From NCBI GenBank assembly GCA_026545765.1, contig CM048842.1, forward strand, positions 40,929,431-40,993,430: 64,000 nt of DNA, written 5' to 3'. A program made the position numbers and the translations under genes. Positions 43,101-54,828 of this stretch are shown piece after piece. The notes beneath the pieces were generated by a model. The model was not told the origin of the DNA and made no database searches. It saw only the letters and a list, made by a program, of their open reading frames with translations. How positions within the stretch are numbered: position 1 is the stretch's first letter; every line of letters starts with the position of its first letter. Source of the stretch: Plantago major (Eukaryota; Streptophyta; Magnoliopsida; Lamiales; Plantaginaceae).

Positions 43101-44260
43101 TATCAATGATATTGCCATTCTTCTCGATAGTGGCGCCGGTATCACGCCTCCTTTAAACAGGATAGCCATTTCCATCAAATATAGTCTATTCATTAAATGA
43201 TTTTGGAAATTTCTTAGAGCATTTCTTGCCATCGTGGATGCAGGGTGAAGTTGAATTCAATGGTCCGCAAGGACCATGCACCATGTACTCGGATATAACC
43301 TTGTATAGCTCCGGATTGAGATCCTTATCCGCTATCTCAGCACTAATGAAATCATCTATAGAACTTCCAGACATATTTTGATCCACTCGATCAACCAATA
43401 GCTGTATATGTGCATGAGGAAGCCCGCGTTTTTGTAATTCAATGGTGTAGACGACTAGTAATAATCAATTAAACTATTATTATGACATTATTTAATTAAC
43501 AAATTAATGCTAAAAAGAAAATATATTTATATATAGTTACCTCCGACTGCCTTACCAAAAGCGTTTTCTGTCTTCAAGTCTTTTATAAGTTGGTCCAACT
43601 TCATTCTAAAGACGCGACTCATAACATCAGGTCCATCATCCGGTCGTAAACCTATCGATTCGACAAAGCGTGTTATCTCAGGCCATTTGGGATTGCAAGT
43701 GAATGTGATGAATAGTTTGGGATATCCTATACTCTTGCATATGGCCATAGTGTCTTGGAAGTTCTATACCATATATCTAGGACCTCCAACAAAAGAAGAT
43801 GGCAGGACAATGCGTTTACCAACATTTCCATGTGGATCGATTGGATCAATATCACCTGTTCGAATGGCATCATCAAGTGATCTATACTTATCATACCTCA
43901 ATAACGGTTGATTCCTCATGATGAAAGACAGTCTCTGTAATTCCATCATCATATAACCATCTACTATAAATTGTAGAAATAATTTTCTACTAACTACTAA
44001 GCAGTATGGTCTGAGCCTCATCAACATGATCAAAAAGCCTAAATGATAAGAACTCCTTGATTGTAAGGGTGTGCCTTACTCCTTTGGACTTATCAGAGTG
44101 CAATATCTCAGTATGGTATCCATTCTCACCATATGGCAGTAATTAAAATGGTAAAATAAATCAGTCTTATTGAATAAATGGAGTTCTATTACAAAATGAG
44201 TAAAATCAAATGAAAATTGAAAATGTTATAGAAATTATTCTAATGTAAATGTTCAATACA

Positions 44261-46165
44261 TCACAGAAGAAGGCGACGTTTGTGACCAATGCTAATGTAC
44301 TTTGAGCTCATATATGCCATTTCTATATCAGCTACACATTCGGGGCATTGGTTGTATTTATATGGATGTATTTTCCGTTTGAGAGGTTCGTCGTAATCTG
44401 CGTTCATACGTTCACAGAATAGTGGGACATCCAGGTAATCTGGATTTTTCAATTTCATTTTAGAAAGTCTCACCTTCAAAGACCATCTAGAAGAACTTAC
44501 GTAGACTACACCAATATAATTTGCTTTAAGTTCCGCTAATCCATCAATACCATCATCACGAATGTTTTTGCTATCGCTGAAAAGTTTCATGAAGTTCAAT
44601 GAATATTTTGCTTCGTTGTGACCCAAAATAAGAGCCAAATTCATTAATGGATAGGCTTCATTTTCAACTCCATCAACGAAATATTTTTTCTGTTAATTAA
44701 TAATAAAATAAATATGATTATTAAAAAAATTATAATTAAATTGAATACGGATTCATAATTAAATATGGATGTGAAGCGAAATTTACAAAATATTTCTAAT
44801 TGGGGAGTGTTTGTACATGTAGGTAAACCAAGGGTATATTCATTAGTAACATAATATATGATAATTCGTTAGATATCACTGGGATTGGATCAAAACTCAT
44901 CTAAATAGTTGCAAACACTCAAAATAGTACGTACTCTTATATTAAATTATGATGGAAATTATGTGAATGTAGAAAATGTACTGTACCAATGATTTCTTGA
45001 AGTGAGCCTCGGGATTTTATGCAGCCACCATCTTGTCCAAAGCCGTAGGAGTGACATCATGAGTTGCATTGATATCAAGAACTTTTAGAACACTTTTTCG
45101 TTGCCCAGCTTATAAAGTAGTGGAGAGCTACATGGTAAAAAATATTGTTATATGATTATTAGTTTATATAATATATTTTTTTTATAAACTTCATAGCATA
45201 TAAAAATTAAACATGCCTTAGGTGTTAGTAATAATTAAATTGAAGTGGCATGAAGAAATTGGAAGTATCAGAAACAAACACAGAAAACAAGGTGAAGGAA
45301 TGGATAAAAATCCAACAAACATACAGTTGTAATTGCACAACAACTTATTCGAATCATCATCATAAATTCATCAACTTCATTTTACATTTAATAGTGTTAA
45401 TTATATTAACTTCTTCACGTCATCAACACTCACACATTTTAAAATCTTAAATAGTAGAAATGTAGACATATCCTCTCTGCTGGAAACAAATGATATAATA
45501 AAACTCATCAGTTAGAACTCATCACTTACATTAGAATTTGTAGTGTATTAATAAATGATAGGCTTAGTCTCCTCTGGCTAATAAGTACATTCTCAAAAAA
45601 TGCGCATGGCTTGATGTCCAATAATCTGTTAATTCACTAATACAACATAAACAGAATTAAATGACTTTTTTAAATTTTAATTACACTCCATTCATTGGCC
45701 CATAAAATTCTTAGTTATATTCTTCATTTAAACGCAGATAAAAAAGGTACAGGAAGCGAAAGAAAAAAACCTACTGCATAGTCGAAAGTATGACATTGAG
45801 TTACGTCGGTTTTCTAGCATCCATTAAACGAATACCAAGCAAGGCAGTGTGCTTGTGTTGTAGTATATACACTTTTGGGAGGTTAAGCATTATTCCTTCA
45901 ATTTATTTCTTTTGTGATTTCCAACAACAATATTTGTATCATATTTTCGTGCAAAGAAAAGGTGAGTACAATGGTTACACTATAATTGTCAGTAGAACAG
46001 TTAATCGCAAATATACCGGATTGAAGAATATTACTTGCAGCTTGCGTTTGCCCATGCGTTTGGAGACTGAGATGCAAGTTTCTCCATGATGGTAATGAGT
46101 ATCTCGTCCGGCAGATTGTCCATGGGGATGGAACCGATCATACGGATTCTTGAAGAGCTAGCCAT
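44261..46165 (-). pseudogene. Captured F-box gene fragment in Helitron 2
   Basis: Exon-like blocks on the - strand: 46165-46035 (MASSSRIR, then F-box start IPMDNLPDEILITIMEKLA, NAWANASCK, donor GTAATA), about 45114-44993 (VLDINATHDVTPTALDKMVA, NPEAHFKK; two stops), and 44689-44261 (YPLMNLALILGHNEAKYSL, then QCPECVADIEMAY). Order and spacing resemble the plant F-box proteins like At2g35280, which follow the F-box with Sel1/TPR-like repeats and end in a Cys-rich tail. F-box proteins recruit substrates to SCF ubiquitin ligases. The block lies upstream of Rep in the same orientation. Stops and missing parts show that it is not functional. A fragment of the same family is at 62126. Confidence 0.65.
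44690..46034. other. Introns and spacer of the captured F-box region
   Basis: AT-rich DNA between the F-box exon blocks; the + strand frames at 45250-45450 and 45790-46089 carry no family signal and overlap the captured gene on the other strand. Confidence 0.4.
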
Positions 46166-46231
46166 TGAGTACGGTAGTATTATGAAATGAATTTTACGTA
46201 TTTCTGTTATGCTGAAATTTGTGTAGGGTTT

Positions 46232-46260
46232 ATGTATATATATGGATTTAGTTCGTAACA

Positions 46261-46351
<91 letters not shown>

Positions 46352-46396
46352 TATATACATCTATATACATAGATATATATATATATATATATACAC

Positions 46397-46454
<58 letters not shown>

Positions 46455-46664
46455 GGATTTAGTTCGTAACAAACTATAACTAAGAATTTTATGGGCCAAT
46501 ATATGTGTGTGTGATAAGATTTGATTAATTTAAATATGTAATTAATATTAAAGGGATGATAAAACTAAACGAATTGTTCCACAAAATAAGGCAATATATT
46601 TAGTTACATGGGTAAATAGGTTAGTTAGGTTAACATATATATATATATATATATATACACACGT

Positions 46665-46733
<69 letters not shown>

Positions 46734-47101
46734 TATATATATGTATATATATGTATATATGTACACATATATATATATGTATATATATGTACATATATAC
46801 ATATATATATGTATATATATGTACATATATATATATGTACATATACATATATATATGTACATATATATATATGTATATATATATATACACACACACACGC
46901 ATATATGGATTTAGTTCGTAACAAACTATAACTAAGAATTTTATGGGCCAATGAATGGATATATATATGTGTGTGTGTGTGTTAAGATTTGATTAATTTA
47001 AATATGTAACTAATATTGAAGGGATGATAAAACTAAATAAATTGTTCCACAAAATAAGGCAATATATTTAGTTACATGGGTAAATAGGTTAGTTAGTTTA
47101 A
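46232..47101. repeat. Tandem duplication with large AT/AC microsatellites
   Basis: The sequence ATGGATTTAGTTCGTAACAA occurs three times (46242, 46453, 46906). After the second and third copy about 190 bp repeat almost unchanged (TAACTAAGAATTTTATGGGC, GATTTGATTAATTTAAATATG, ATAAGGCAATATATTTAG). TA tracts lie at 46264-46346 and 46668-46728, an AC tract at 46409-46450, and a TATATGTAC-type array at 46728-46895. The unit is about 450 bp. All frames here are products of the repeat. Confidence 0.9.
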
Positions 47102-48152
47102 CGTGTTTATATACATAGACATATAGTAGGAAACGCCAGGCAATCCTTTCGAGGAATGTGTTGAATGTTCATATTAGCATGCCTCGTAGCTCATACAATA
47201 AGGTATTATTATGAGTCCACATAAATTGAGAGTTTAATGAGTAAATAGGTTACTCCATTTAACGTGAATATGAGTTTATGAATTACAACATGTATTTTAT
47301 TTTTATTGTGAGTATCCGGATTCTGTTTGAAATCGATAATGGAGAAGATTTCTCCCTTTAAATAGGAACAATAGATTTAGGATAAGAAGAATAACAAACT
47401 TGAAATTTTTCCCGGGGTATATAATTTAGATGTAGAGTTTTATGATGGTAGGATTTATCCATGAAAATAGGAGAATTAAAAAATCAATTGTTTTTTGCTA
47501 GAATTTGTCATATAGGATTTTTGACTATGTGGCATGCTTCTACTTTGAGATAGATTACCACTTTTAAAATATATATATGGATTTTCTCTCTTTCCGAAAG
47601 CTTCTTAGGGTTCTTTTCTCTGTTCTCGCCTAACTATAAATAAATATCTATCCATGAAGAAGCCAAGGAACCTTAATCGCAGTATGCTCTTTCTCTGCTA
47701 GATAAGATGCGATCTTTTTGTTCATTTCCCCGTCTAGAAATTGTTCGCAGATTTCATTCATACTTTGATCTTTGATAACGAAAACCCCGACTTCAAGCCC
47801 TAGACACCTGGTTGCCTCCTTCACACTCGGTCAGCTTCTTCCATAGTCGACTCCAGCCCGTCGTCGTACAACCGCCTCCTTCCTTAGCCGCTCTAGGAAG
47901 TTGTTGATTCTTGTTGTTTGTTCAATTGATTCATCCTCCTAATTCTTGTTTATTCTTCCTTAGCCGATCTCATTCACTACTAATTCTTGTTGTTTCAGAT
48001 TTTTTTAAGAAAGAGCTGTAGATTTTCGAATTTTCGGTTTCAATCTGAAAAATTCTGATTTTCGGGTCGAATTTTAGATTGAGCAAAAATGTACTTTTCG
48101 GATCGGATCAATCCTAAATTTTGATCATATTTGATCCAATCTGATCCGACCC
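47102..48152. other. Helitron 2 5' flank and right arm of the outer hAT element
   Basis: 47102-47581 is non-coding Helitron DNA. 47582-48152 is the right arm of the outer hAT element; 47590-47960 is pyrimidine-rich with TCTTAGGGTTCTTTTCTCTG, like a plant 5' UTR, possibly captured promoter DNA. No frame is supported. Confidence 0.45.
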
Positions 48153-48209
48153 ATGCACACCCCTACTCAAGCCTACCCGACAAATTGAAACTTGGCATTG
48201 TACTACTTT

Positions 48210-48493
48210 TGTCACGCCCAAAAACCAAAACCTTTGACGCGATTGTCGCATATTTTGAGATAAGATAACGCCAAGACGAAGCCTTAAATTTAGTTGTAAA
48301 ATAGTTTGAAAGGTAATTTAAAGTATCTAAAACCTAAATAAATCAAATTACAATCTATTAACCTTAACTATACAATCCTCAGATATTACAATTCGAGCTA
48401 CAAAACCTTCACTTAACACTACTAGTTGCTCTAACCCGACTTGCTCCCACTAACAACCTCCTCAAAACCAAAGTCACTTACTCAACTGAAAAA
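48210..48493 (+). repeat. LTR-like fragment starting TGTCACGCCC
   Basis: TGTCACGCCC is a usual start of Ty3-type plant LTRs. From 48270 it matches 21060-21250. It is cut by MULE C at 48493 and seems to resume at 49753 (AGGTGTAAAGGTGAA against AGTGTAAGGGTGAA at 21231). The right end was not found. Confidence 0.6.
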
Positions 48494-49752
48494 AGGAAAA
48501 AATCCGAACAAGGTACCCTAAGTTGTGACACTTCCGGTTTTGGTACCTTATGTTGTTACCGTCCGATTTTGGTACATTAACTTTCAATTTTGTCTAATTT
48601 GTATACTCCGTCAGTCCAATTTGACGGCTCCGTCAATTTTGACCGTTTTAGCGCGGGAAAATTCCAAAAAATGTACCTTAAGTTGTGGCATTTCCGCTTT
48701 TGGTACCTTTGTTTATGACAGTCCAATTTTAATTTTTAATGGGTAAAATTGCAAATAAAATAATTTTCGTCAATGTCAATTGAACCATATTGTTTTCGAT
48801 AATTATGAAGTAACCCCATTTTATCAAAATAAGTTTCAAAAATCCCCATTATGAGATTAATAAAAAGGTAGAAACAAAAAAAGATCAAAAGAAAATTAAG
48901 TTAAAAAGAGGGCAGAATTTTTTTGGAAGAAAACAAGAAAATTGAGATTAACCTAATTTCTGCCATGGAAGCTTGCTGAAGCTTCACCATCAAGCTTTAG
49001 CTTGGAAGATCCATGGCAATGGTGAAGTGTGGAGTTCAATATGGCCATGTTGCTTCATCCCCTCCACTGGTGCACTTCCACCCCACTCCGCCGCCACCTC
49101 CCTCCGCCGCGACCACCGGCATGTTCTTCGCACCTCCACCCTCAATTTCAAATTGGTCATGGAAGCATCTGCCATGGCAGATCTGTCAGACCCATGGCCA
49201 TCTGGAAGCTCCGTGGTGGAGCTTTAGGCGCGGGAAATCCTTTCACCAATGGATCTTCCATGGTAGACTGACATGGAAGAAGAAGAAGAAGCTCCCATGG
49301 CTTCTATGTGTTTTTTCTTTTTCTTTAATTATGTTTTATTTTTAAATTTCTAAGGTAGTCCATAGTCCATATTCTCATGGGTAATTTTGATTTTTCCCAT
49401 AAAATAGGACCTATTTGAAATTAACAAATATCTACCTTATTTACATTTTAATGCAACATATTTTAGTATTTTGCAAAGTACCACGTATCGCGATATTATA
49501 TCAACCAATGTCGTAGGGTACCTAAATTGGACAATAATGCATTTAAAGGTACCAAAATCGGACTGTCACAAATAAAGGTACCAAAAGCGGAAATGTCACA
49601 ACTAAAACGGTCAAAATTGATCGAGTCAAATTGAATTTGAATATACAAATTGGACAAAATTGAAAGTTAAGGTACCAAAATCGGACGGTAACAATATAAG
49701 GTACCAAAACCGGAAGTGTCACAACTTAGGGTACCTTTTTCGGATTTTTCCC
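48494..49752. mobile_element. MULE-type element C
   Basis: 9-bp TSD ACTGAAAAA (48485-48493, 49753-49761). TIRs begin AGGAAAAAATCCGAACAAGG and, inverted, GGGAAAAATCCGAAAAAGG, and run past 150 bp with repeated GGTACC-T-TAAGTTGT and CCGTCCGATTTTGG blocks. 1259 bp. The centre (48961-49280) is rich in AGCTTCCATGG-type and CCACCTCC motifs; the three overlapping frames at 48973-49345 look like a composition effect. No transposase. Confidence 0.92.
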
Positions 49753-49761
49753 ACTGAAAAA

Positions 49762-50059
49762 AAGGTGTAAAGGTGAATTTTAAGCCATTTCTACCGTATC
49801 AACTAGTATATATATATAACTCACTATTGGCTCAGGGCAAAATACTTAAAGTGAAAAACTCCAAGTTTAACTAAACTAGATCTCAAGAACAACGGTTTTC
49901 TAAGATTAACTATCTTGACATTGTAAACAACTATGAAGGAGGAGTCCTTCTAGCTAGCTACTTCAAATGTCTATTAAGTGTAAGACGATCAGCTAACTAG
50001 TCAAAACCTTAGCAAAACAAGAACCAAGAAGCAGACAACGAATATGCTATTCTCAAATA
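49762..50059. other. Spacer, probably continuing the LTR-like fragment
   Basis: Similar in part to 21231-21300. No gene seen. Confidence 0.4.
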
Positions 50060-50303
50060 CTTCCTCCATTTCAGAAAAAGTGTTACATTTCTTATTACTG
50101 CGGTCATTAAGCGTTTGTCAATTTACTTTTAAACGATATTAATAAATAAATTATTAAAATTATATAATGAAAATTTAGTAATTAAATTTTTATTATATGA
50201 TTTTATTAAATTATTCTTATTATCGTTATGAGTAATTACAATTGGCTCAAAACGATGCTTAACTCAAAGTCAAAATGTAACAATTTCTCTGAAATGGAGG
50301 AAG
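50060..50303. mobile_element. Stowaway-like MITE
   Basis: TA at 50058-50059 and 50304-50305; ends CTTCCTCCATTTCAG and, inverted, CTTCCTCCATTTCAGAGAAA. 244 bp, same family as 5747-5982. The frame at 50228-50416 overlaps its end and is not credible. Confidence 0.9.
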
Positions 50304-50305
50304 TA

Positions 50306-50589
50306 GCAAACGCAGGTTTTTTTGTTGTTGTGTTAGTCTTCTTTGTATCTTTTTCTGATGTCTTCCAAGTCTTTAATAGTGATGGGCCACAAATTCTTGT
50401 TGGAAAACTTTTCTAGATTGATATAGATCTTGGATTTCTTTAGACTCCTAGTCCTTCTTGAACTCAACTTCTATGTTCTCTACGAACCCTTATTGAACTC
50501 AACCTTATGCACAAAATAAAGTAAAACGTGGAACTAATTAAAGGGTGAATAAAGGCAAAATTTTCAACTGATGTTGTGCAACACTCTTG
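50306..50589. other. Spacer between MITE and LINE
   Basis: No gene or repeat end recognised. Confidence 0.4.
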
Positions 50590-51263
50590 GCAACACATGT
50601 ACTTTCACCGTAATAAAAAGTAGATGAAGGTCATGTGTATGATGCTGCAGAGTCAAACCAGTTCGTACCACGACACAATATAGCCTACAAGGAAGCTCAA
50701 ACTACCTTCCACAGCACACGACCACCAGATGCCCGTTCATTGGATTTCACTGGCAACAGGTACTGTTAGGATAAATTATGATGTCTCAGTCGTATGTCAC
50801 AAAGTGGTGTCGGGTGAGAGTTGTTGCTCGATCGAAACTCTGAGGGTGTAGTATTAGCTTGGAAGAGGTTACATTTTGCTCATGTTTGATGCCCTGAATT
50901 TGATGAAGCAGTAGCAGCGCGTAGTGCGGTGAAACTAGCAGCTGAACTAAATCTGCATAATGCTATATAATAGAAGGGGCACAGCCTCAATGTGGTTAAC
51001 CAAATTCAAGCTCGTTCACCCTTCTTATCATCCCCAGTTGGTATCATTGAGGAGACCAATTTCTTTGCTTCTTCTCTATGTTTTTGTGTTTTAGTTTTAC
51101 GACGGAATTAAATTGGCTCATTCGCTAAGCCAGGTTGTTTTGTTTGATAGTTTTGGCTCCTGTGTTCTGCCATTTGATTCACCTGATGTAAGTAACTGTC
51201 CTGAGCAGCTTTTCTGATGAAATCCAAAATCATCCTTTATATTAAAAAAAAAAAAAAAAAAAA
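50590..51263 (+). mobile_element. 5'-truncated LINE, RNase H-like 3' end
   Basis: Pieces in shifting frames (PEFDEAVAARSAVKLAAELN, GHSLNVVNQIQA, PSPVGIIEET-like) match the RNase H-type domain at the C-terminus of plant L1 ORF2. A 3' UTR ending ATCATCCTTTATATT and an A run at 51242-51261 follow. Several stops. The left border is approximate and no TSD was seen. Confidence 0.7.
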
Positions 51264-51463
51264 CATAATCCATATAAGTATTCTTTCAATCATACATTTC
51301 ATCGTGAATAATTATATTAAGAATTTAAAAAACAATAGGTCAACTTTTAGACATATAATAATGTGAAACAAATAAGTAGCTGGTCGAAGATACTTGGATT
51401 CCAATTGTAACCAAACACTCCGGAAGTGTTCCTTGTCAATTAGTTTTGAATCTGATACTTTGA

Positions 51464-54123
51464 TTATCCCTTCTTTGTTTGATCTTGGATCGTAGAGTCG
51501 ACTGCAGCTTTGTAGATTGCTTCGAATGCGTGTTCAATACAAGACCTGAACTTGTTAGGATCAATGAACCCTTTCTCCATTGTCATGGCAAGTCTCAGCT
51601 TCCCCACGTAACTCACCATTGTTACTGATAAGCTCTGCATTATATTTCCCAAATTTATTTAGATTCAATAACTTTTAAAGATGGTACTTTTAGAAACTTC
51701 ATAAACCTGAGGTGGTCCTGCCACAGCAAAGTATAATCCTTTAATTGGCTGATTATTGAGCGACATTTTCTCCATTGGCCCTATCAAATTCGAAATTGCC
51801 AGGCTTGTGTTCTTCAATGTCCCATGGATGCAACGCGCAGTTGCCTGTTGCGTAATCATTTGATTAAGTTATAAGTAACTCTTCGTGTTGGCGTAAAGTA
51901 TAACTGACGATACACTGCTGGTCACACCAAGATTTTGATTTTGGGGCATGTACGTACATAAATAATAGGACTACCAAGGTATCATTAGTCCAAAGTAAGC
52001 TACGTGTGTGATGATAGAGACGTACCTCTGGGCCTCGAATTTTCCTGGTGAGATCGAGAAATTGACCGGTGAGGTAAACAGCTGCAGAATTCCTCTGCCT
52101 TTTGATAGTTTTGTGTGCATTTTTCACAAACTTGAGGGGATTTTGGAGCTCGTAATCTGTCAATTTAGGTAACGGCACTGGTAAGAAAGCGAAATGATTA
52201 CCCCATGGCATTTCAGCATTGGGTTTCAGCATTTCGCTCACAGACTTGTACCCTCCTATGGCTCTAGTGTTTAGCAACACCAATGCTGTGGATTTCGCCT
52301 TCCCTGCTGATGGTTCTTGGCTATCTTTTTCCATGTACAGACGCGTCCCATAGAAGATAATTCCAGTTAACACATCGTTTATTGTCTGCAAATGTGTACA
52401 AATTAATAGTGATTAACATAACTTTAGATATGAACAATCAGCAGCAGCAGATCCAGGATTTAAAATTTCGGAGAGCCAAACTATTTATAGCGGATTATTT
52501 AGAAAGTTAGAGTGGGGAAAATCTTAAATTGTCGAAAATGTTTCGTATAATTTCTTTATTTTCTAATTTTGGGGGCCATACGCCCCCACTATGCACCTAG
52601 GTCCGTCCAGCAAATAATGTGCAGGATATGACAAATGGTGTAGCACAGTGAAAAAAATAGAGAAGAACAAAAAATGTTACCACTTTAAGAGTGCTCTTGA
52701 TTTGCCTGATTTGGTCAATGGGAAATGAGGTAGTACACGTGACAATTGGTCGGAATTCGACTCCATCTTCACCAGATCTGATCGGAGACTTGTCATCTGC
52801 AATAAAACTGCTTTTTAAAAGACTCCACCCGAACTCGTATGCAGTTTGGAACACCCCAGTAAACAATCTTGGAATGTTCTTGAAAAAGCGATGCCTGTTA
52901 GGCCCAGAATCTGACTGCCTCGATGGAAATGTTAGCGGCATCAAAGGTTCATCGATTCGTTGCAGACAAGATAAAAGAGCTCCCATCAGAGAGTAGCCAT
53001 CCCCTAAAGAATGGTGAAGCTTGAAAACAACACTGCCAGCTGCATTTTTGGTGGGATACTTGATTATGTGTATCTCCCATAAAGGTCTGTTTGGTGGAAA
53101 TTGTTCCATTGCAATCTTTGACAAGTAATCTGTGAGACATTCATCATAGTACTCCATAGACATGTCATCAGGAAATATTGGGATATGTACATGCTCCTTT
53201 AGGTTCACTTCCACTTTTTTCCATTTCTTCAAACCTTTCTTCCCTGTGACCTGTTTGATCCAAAAATCCGAAAACTAGTTATTATGCTCTGTCAAACATT
53301 CTTCTAAACCAATTCTTGTAAAAGTCAAGATTTTTCTAAACCAAAAAAGAACTTCAGAAACTGTGTCTAATTGAAGTAATTTATGCACTTTTTTTTTTTC
53401 CTTGGCGAGCAAACATGAACATGGATGTCTCTAACTTCAACTACTAGTTGATGCTTCAGAGGTCGTGTCTGATCAAACGATAGTCGGTAGTCGCAATTTC
53501 TTTTCACATATGAATATCATAATTATGATTTTCTTTCATATTAAGATTGCTTTCACCTCGGCCTATATTTTAGGCGAAAATGTAAGGGAAAAGCACTAAA
53601 TAAATTGGTTAACTTTAGATATTACATTATGATTAGAATTGAAGTATGACAGTATGTGTTTGACGTTACCTAATCATTCTGTACGTCATTTTAGTGCTAA
53701 ATTCAAAATCTATTCCCTATTCCAACTAATTTTTCGGGAAATAAACCACCTCATCATGATATTATATACCTTTTTACTTCAACTTGTTGATTTACTAGAA
53801 ATTCACTTTGTAAAGACAATGAGCTTATACCTTTTTACTTCAACTTGTTGATTTACTAGAAATTCACTTCGTAAAGACAATGAGCTTATAAGGTAGTTGA
53901 TATGTTCTAAATTGATTTTAAAAAATTAGAAACTAACCATTATTGACGAAAAGCGATGATTTATAGGCAAGAAAGTATCGATGATCAACTGGATGTTGTA
54001 GTTGTCGTCCAAGTGAACTTCCGATTCCAAAACCGCAAGAATTGTGAGCGACAATGCACGACTCTTCAAGTACTGAGCACTCGGGCTCACCGGTTCCAAA
54101 TGTTCATCTTGCTCAACCTCCAT
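51464..54123 (-). CDS. O-acyltransferase of the WS/DGAT (WSD) family (5 exons)
   Basis: Exons on the - strand: 54123-53938, 53250-52681, 52385-52026, 51844-51707, 51634-51464; all introns GT-AG, all phase 0, giving 474 residues, the family's usual length. The acyltransferase motif HHSLGDG (HHxxxDG) is in exon 2. PLWEIHIIKYP upstream and TINDVLTGIIFYGTRLY, NTRAIGGYKSV, ISNLIGPMEKMSLNNQPI and TMVSYVGKLRLAM further on belong to the N-terminal acyltransferase and the C-terminal WSD1 domain. Family members join acyl-CoA to fatty alcohols (wax esters) or diacylglycerol at the ER or plasma membrane; the substrate is not evident. No stop or shift is seen, so it is probably functional. It could be any WSD paralogue, so no symbol is given. 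Confidence 0.92.
53765..53886. repeat. 61-bp tandem duplication in WSD intron 1
   Basis: TATACCTTTTTACTTCAACT starts at 53765 and again at 53826; the two units differ at one position (CTTTG against CTTCG). A recent local duplication. Confidence 0.92.
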
Positions 54124-54189
54124 GTTCCAGTGTTGTTCAAGATTATTGCTTCAAAGTTGGTAATTTGCTGTCTATCACACTACCGAATC

Positions 54190-54200
54190 AAGTATATATA
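54190..54200 (-). promoter_or_regulatory. Probable TATA box of the WSD gene
   Basis: The - strand reads CTATATATAC about 70 bp before the ATG at 54123, a normal distance for a short leader. Confidence 0.5.
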
Positions 54201-54730
54201 GATGGTGATAGTAAGAGTATAGAAATAGTCAAAATGTGTTGGTTCATTCTGTCAGAAAGTGACATAATTTTGTGATGCAAAGAAGAAAAAGTGAATGTAA
54301 TTGGGATGAAGTTCATGTACAGTGTGTGAAACACATATGGCCTCTTTTGACATGTATAACATGTAAAACACACGAAAGCATCGATGATTGATGCAAACAT
54401 CAAATTAAAACCAGCTTCTGATTCACAAAATTAGATACATCTTCATAGTTTTCTCAAATCGACAAGTATTAGGAAAATGCGTGTGAAAATATTAAGACTA
54501 ACAAAATGGGCTTTCCACTCTAAGAGTCTAGAAGCATTATTGGACGAGGTATGGGAATTGGGCTCTTTAATTACAGTAAATTCAAAGCAAATTTGGGCAA
54601 GTTTTTTTTAGTTTTTGGGCATTTACCCCTGTATTTTTTCCGTGAAAGGTAATCTAACCCCTCTTATATTATAAAAGTTGCAACACATTCTATTTTGACC
54701 CCTAAACACATAAATACGCATGTATATATA

Positions 54731-54826
54731 CTCCATCCCATCCAGTTTGTACTAATTCGTGGTCAAAGTTCAATGTTTTTATTGCGAATTAGTGCAAATT
54801 GGACAACTGGCATGGGACGGAGGGAG
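54731..54826. mobile_element. Short Stowaway MITE
   Basis: TA at 54729-54730 and 54827-54828. Ends CTCCATCCCATCCAGTTTG and, inverted, CTCCCTCCGTCCCATGCCAG; inside, ACTAATTCG pairs with CGAATTAGT. 96 bp, nearly a perfect hairpin. About 600 bp upstream of the WSD start codon. Confidence 0.8.
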
Positions 54827-54828
54827 TA

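Larger units (their letters stand above)
34400..44060 (-). pseudogene. Helitron 2 Rep/helicase, split by a hAT insertion
   Basis: On the - strand, in order: FLQFIVDGYMMMELQRLSF (about 44000), FTCNPKWPEITRF (43690), HUH motif in LQKRGLPHAHIQLL (about 43440-43400), LLMKYQAHINVEW, Rep Tyr motif KYMFKYVNKG with both Tyr present (42890), Walker A YGYGGTGKTF (41770-41740), [19 protein letters not shown] (40485) and then GQL at 40405, where the TTF hAT element begins. The last part, YVVFSRVTSKKGL, LALDEEGNRIDTTKNVIYKEVF, lies beyond it at 34400-34522. Stops are few (for example near 43198, 40512, 34470), so before the hAT insertion the gene was less decayed than that of Helitron 1. Confidence 0.9.
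34135..47581 (-). mobile_element. Helitron 2 (autonomous type, with captured F-box gene)
   Basis: On the - strand the 3' end reads GCCACGGGTTAATACTAG then T (34134); before it is a short imperfect hairpin CCTGGC-AAC-GCCACGG. The 5' end is placed at 47581, where the - strand reads A / TCCATATATATATTTTAAAAG, like other Helitron starts; this end is less sure. The Rep/helicase gene runs 44033 to 34400 on the - strand, interrupted by a hAT element. Without that insertion the Helitron is about 7.6 kb. Confidence 0.75.
33079..48165. mobile_element. Outer hAT-type element, split by Helitron 2
   Basis: TIR TAGGGGTGTGCAT at 33079 and its perfect inverse at 48153-48165. TSD CTCAAACC (33071-33078) against CTCAAGCC (48166-48173), 8 bp with one difference, the hAT length. 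Both ends continue with GATCCGA/CGGATCGGAT-rich subterminal DNA. Outside Helitron 2 (34135-47581) only about 1.64 kb remains and it has no transposase, so it was non-autonomous. Confidence 0.75.

Noticed and set aside
46264..46450. CRISPR-like array of short repeats
   Set aside because: Simple microsatellites without unique spacers, in plant nuclear DNA.
46031..46921. Many long frames of Tyr/Ile/Thr/His repeats
   Set aside because: They are translations of (TA)n, (AC)n and TATATGTAC arrays in all frames. Only the F-box part at 46035-46165 was kept.
48973..49345. Three overlapping Pro/His/Ser-rich frames
   Set aside because: Inside MULE C, in all three frames of a low-complexity core; no family signal.
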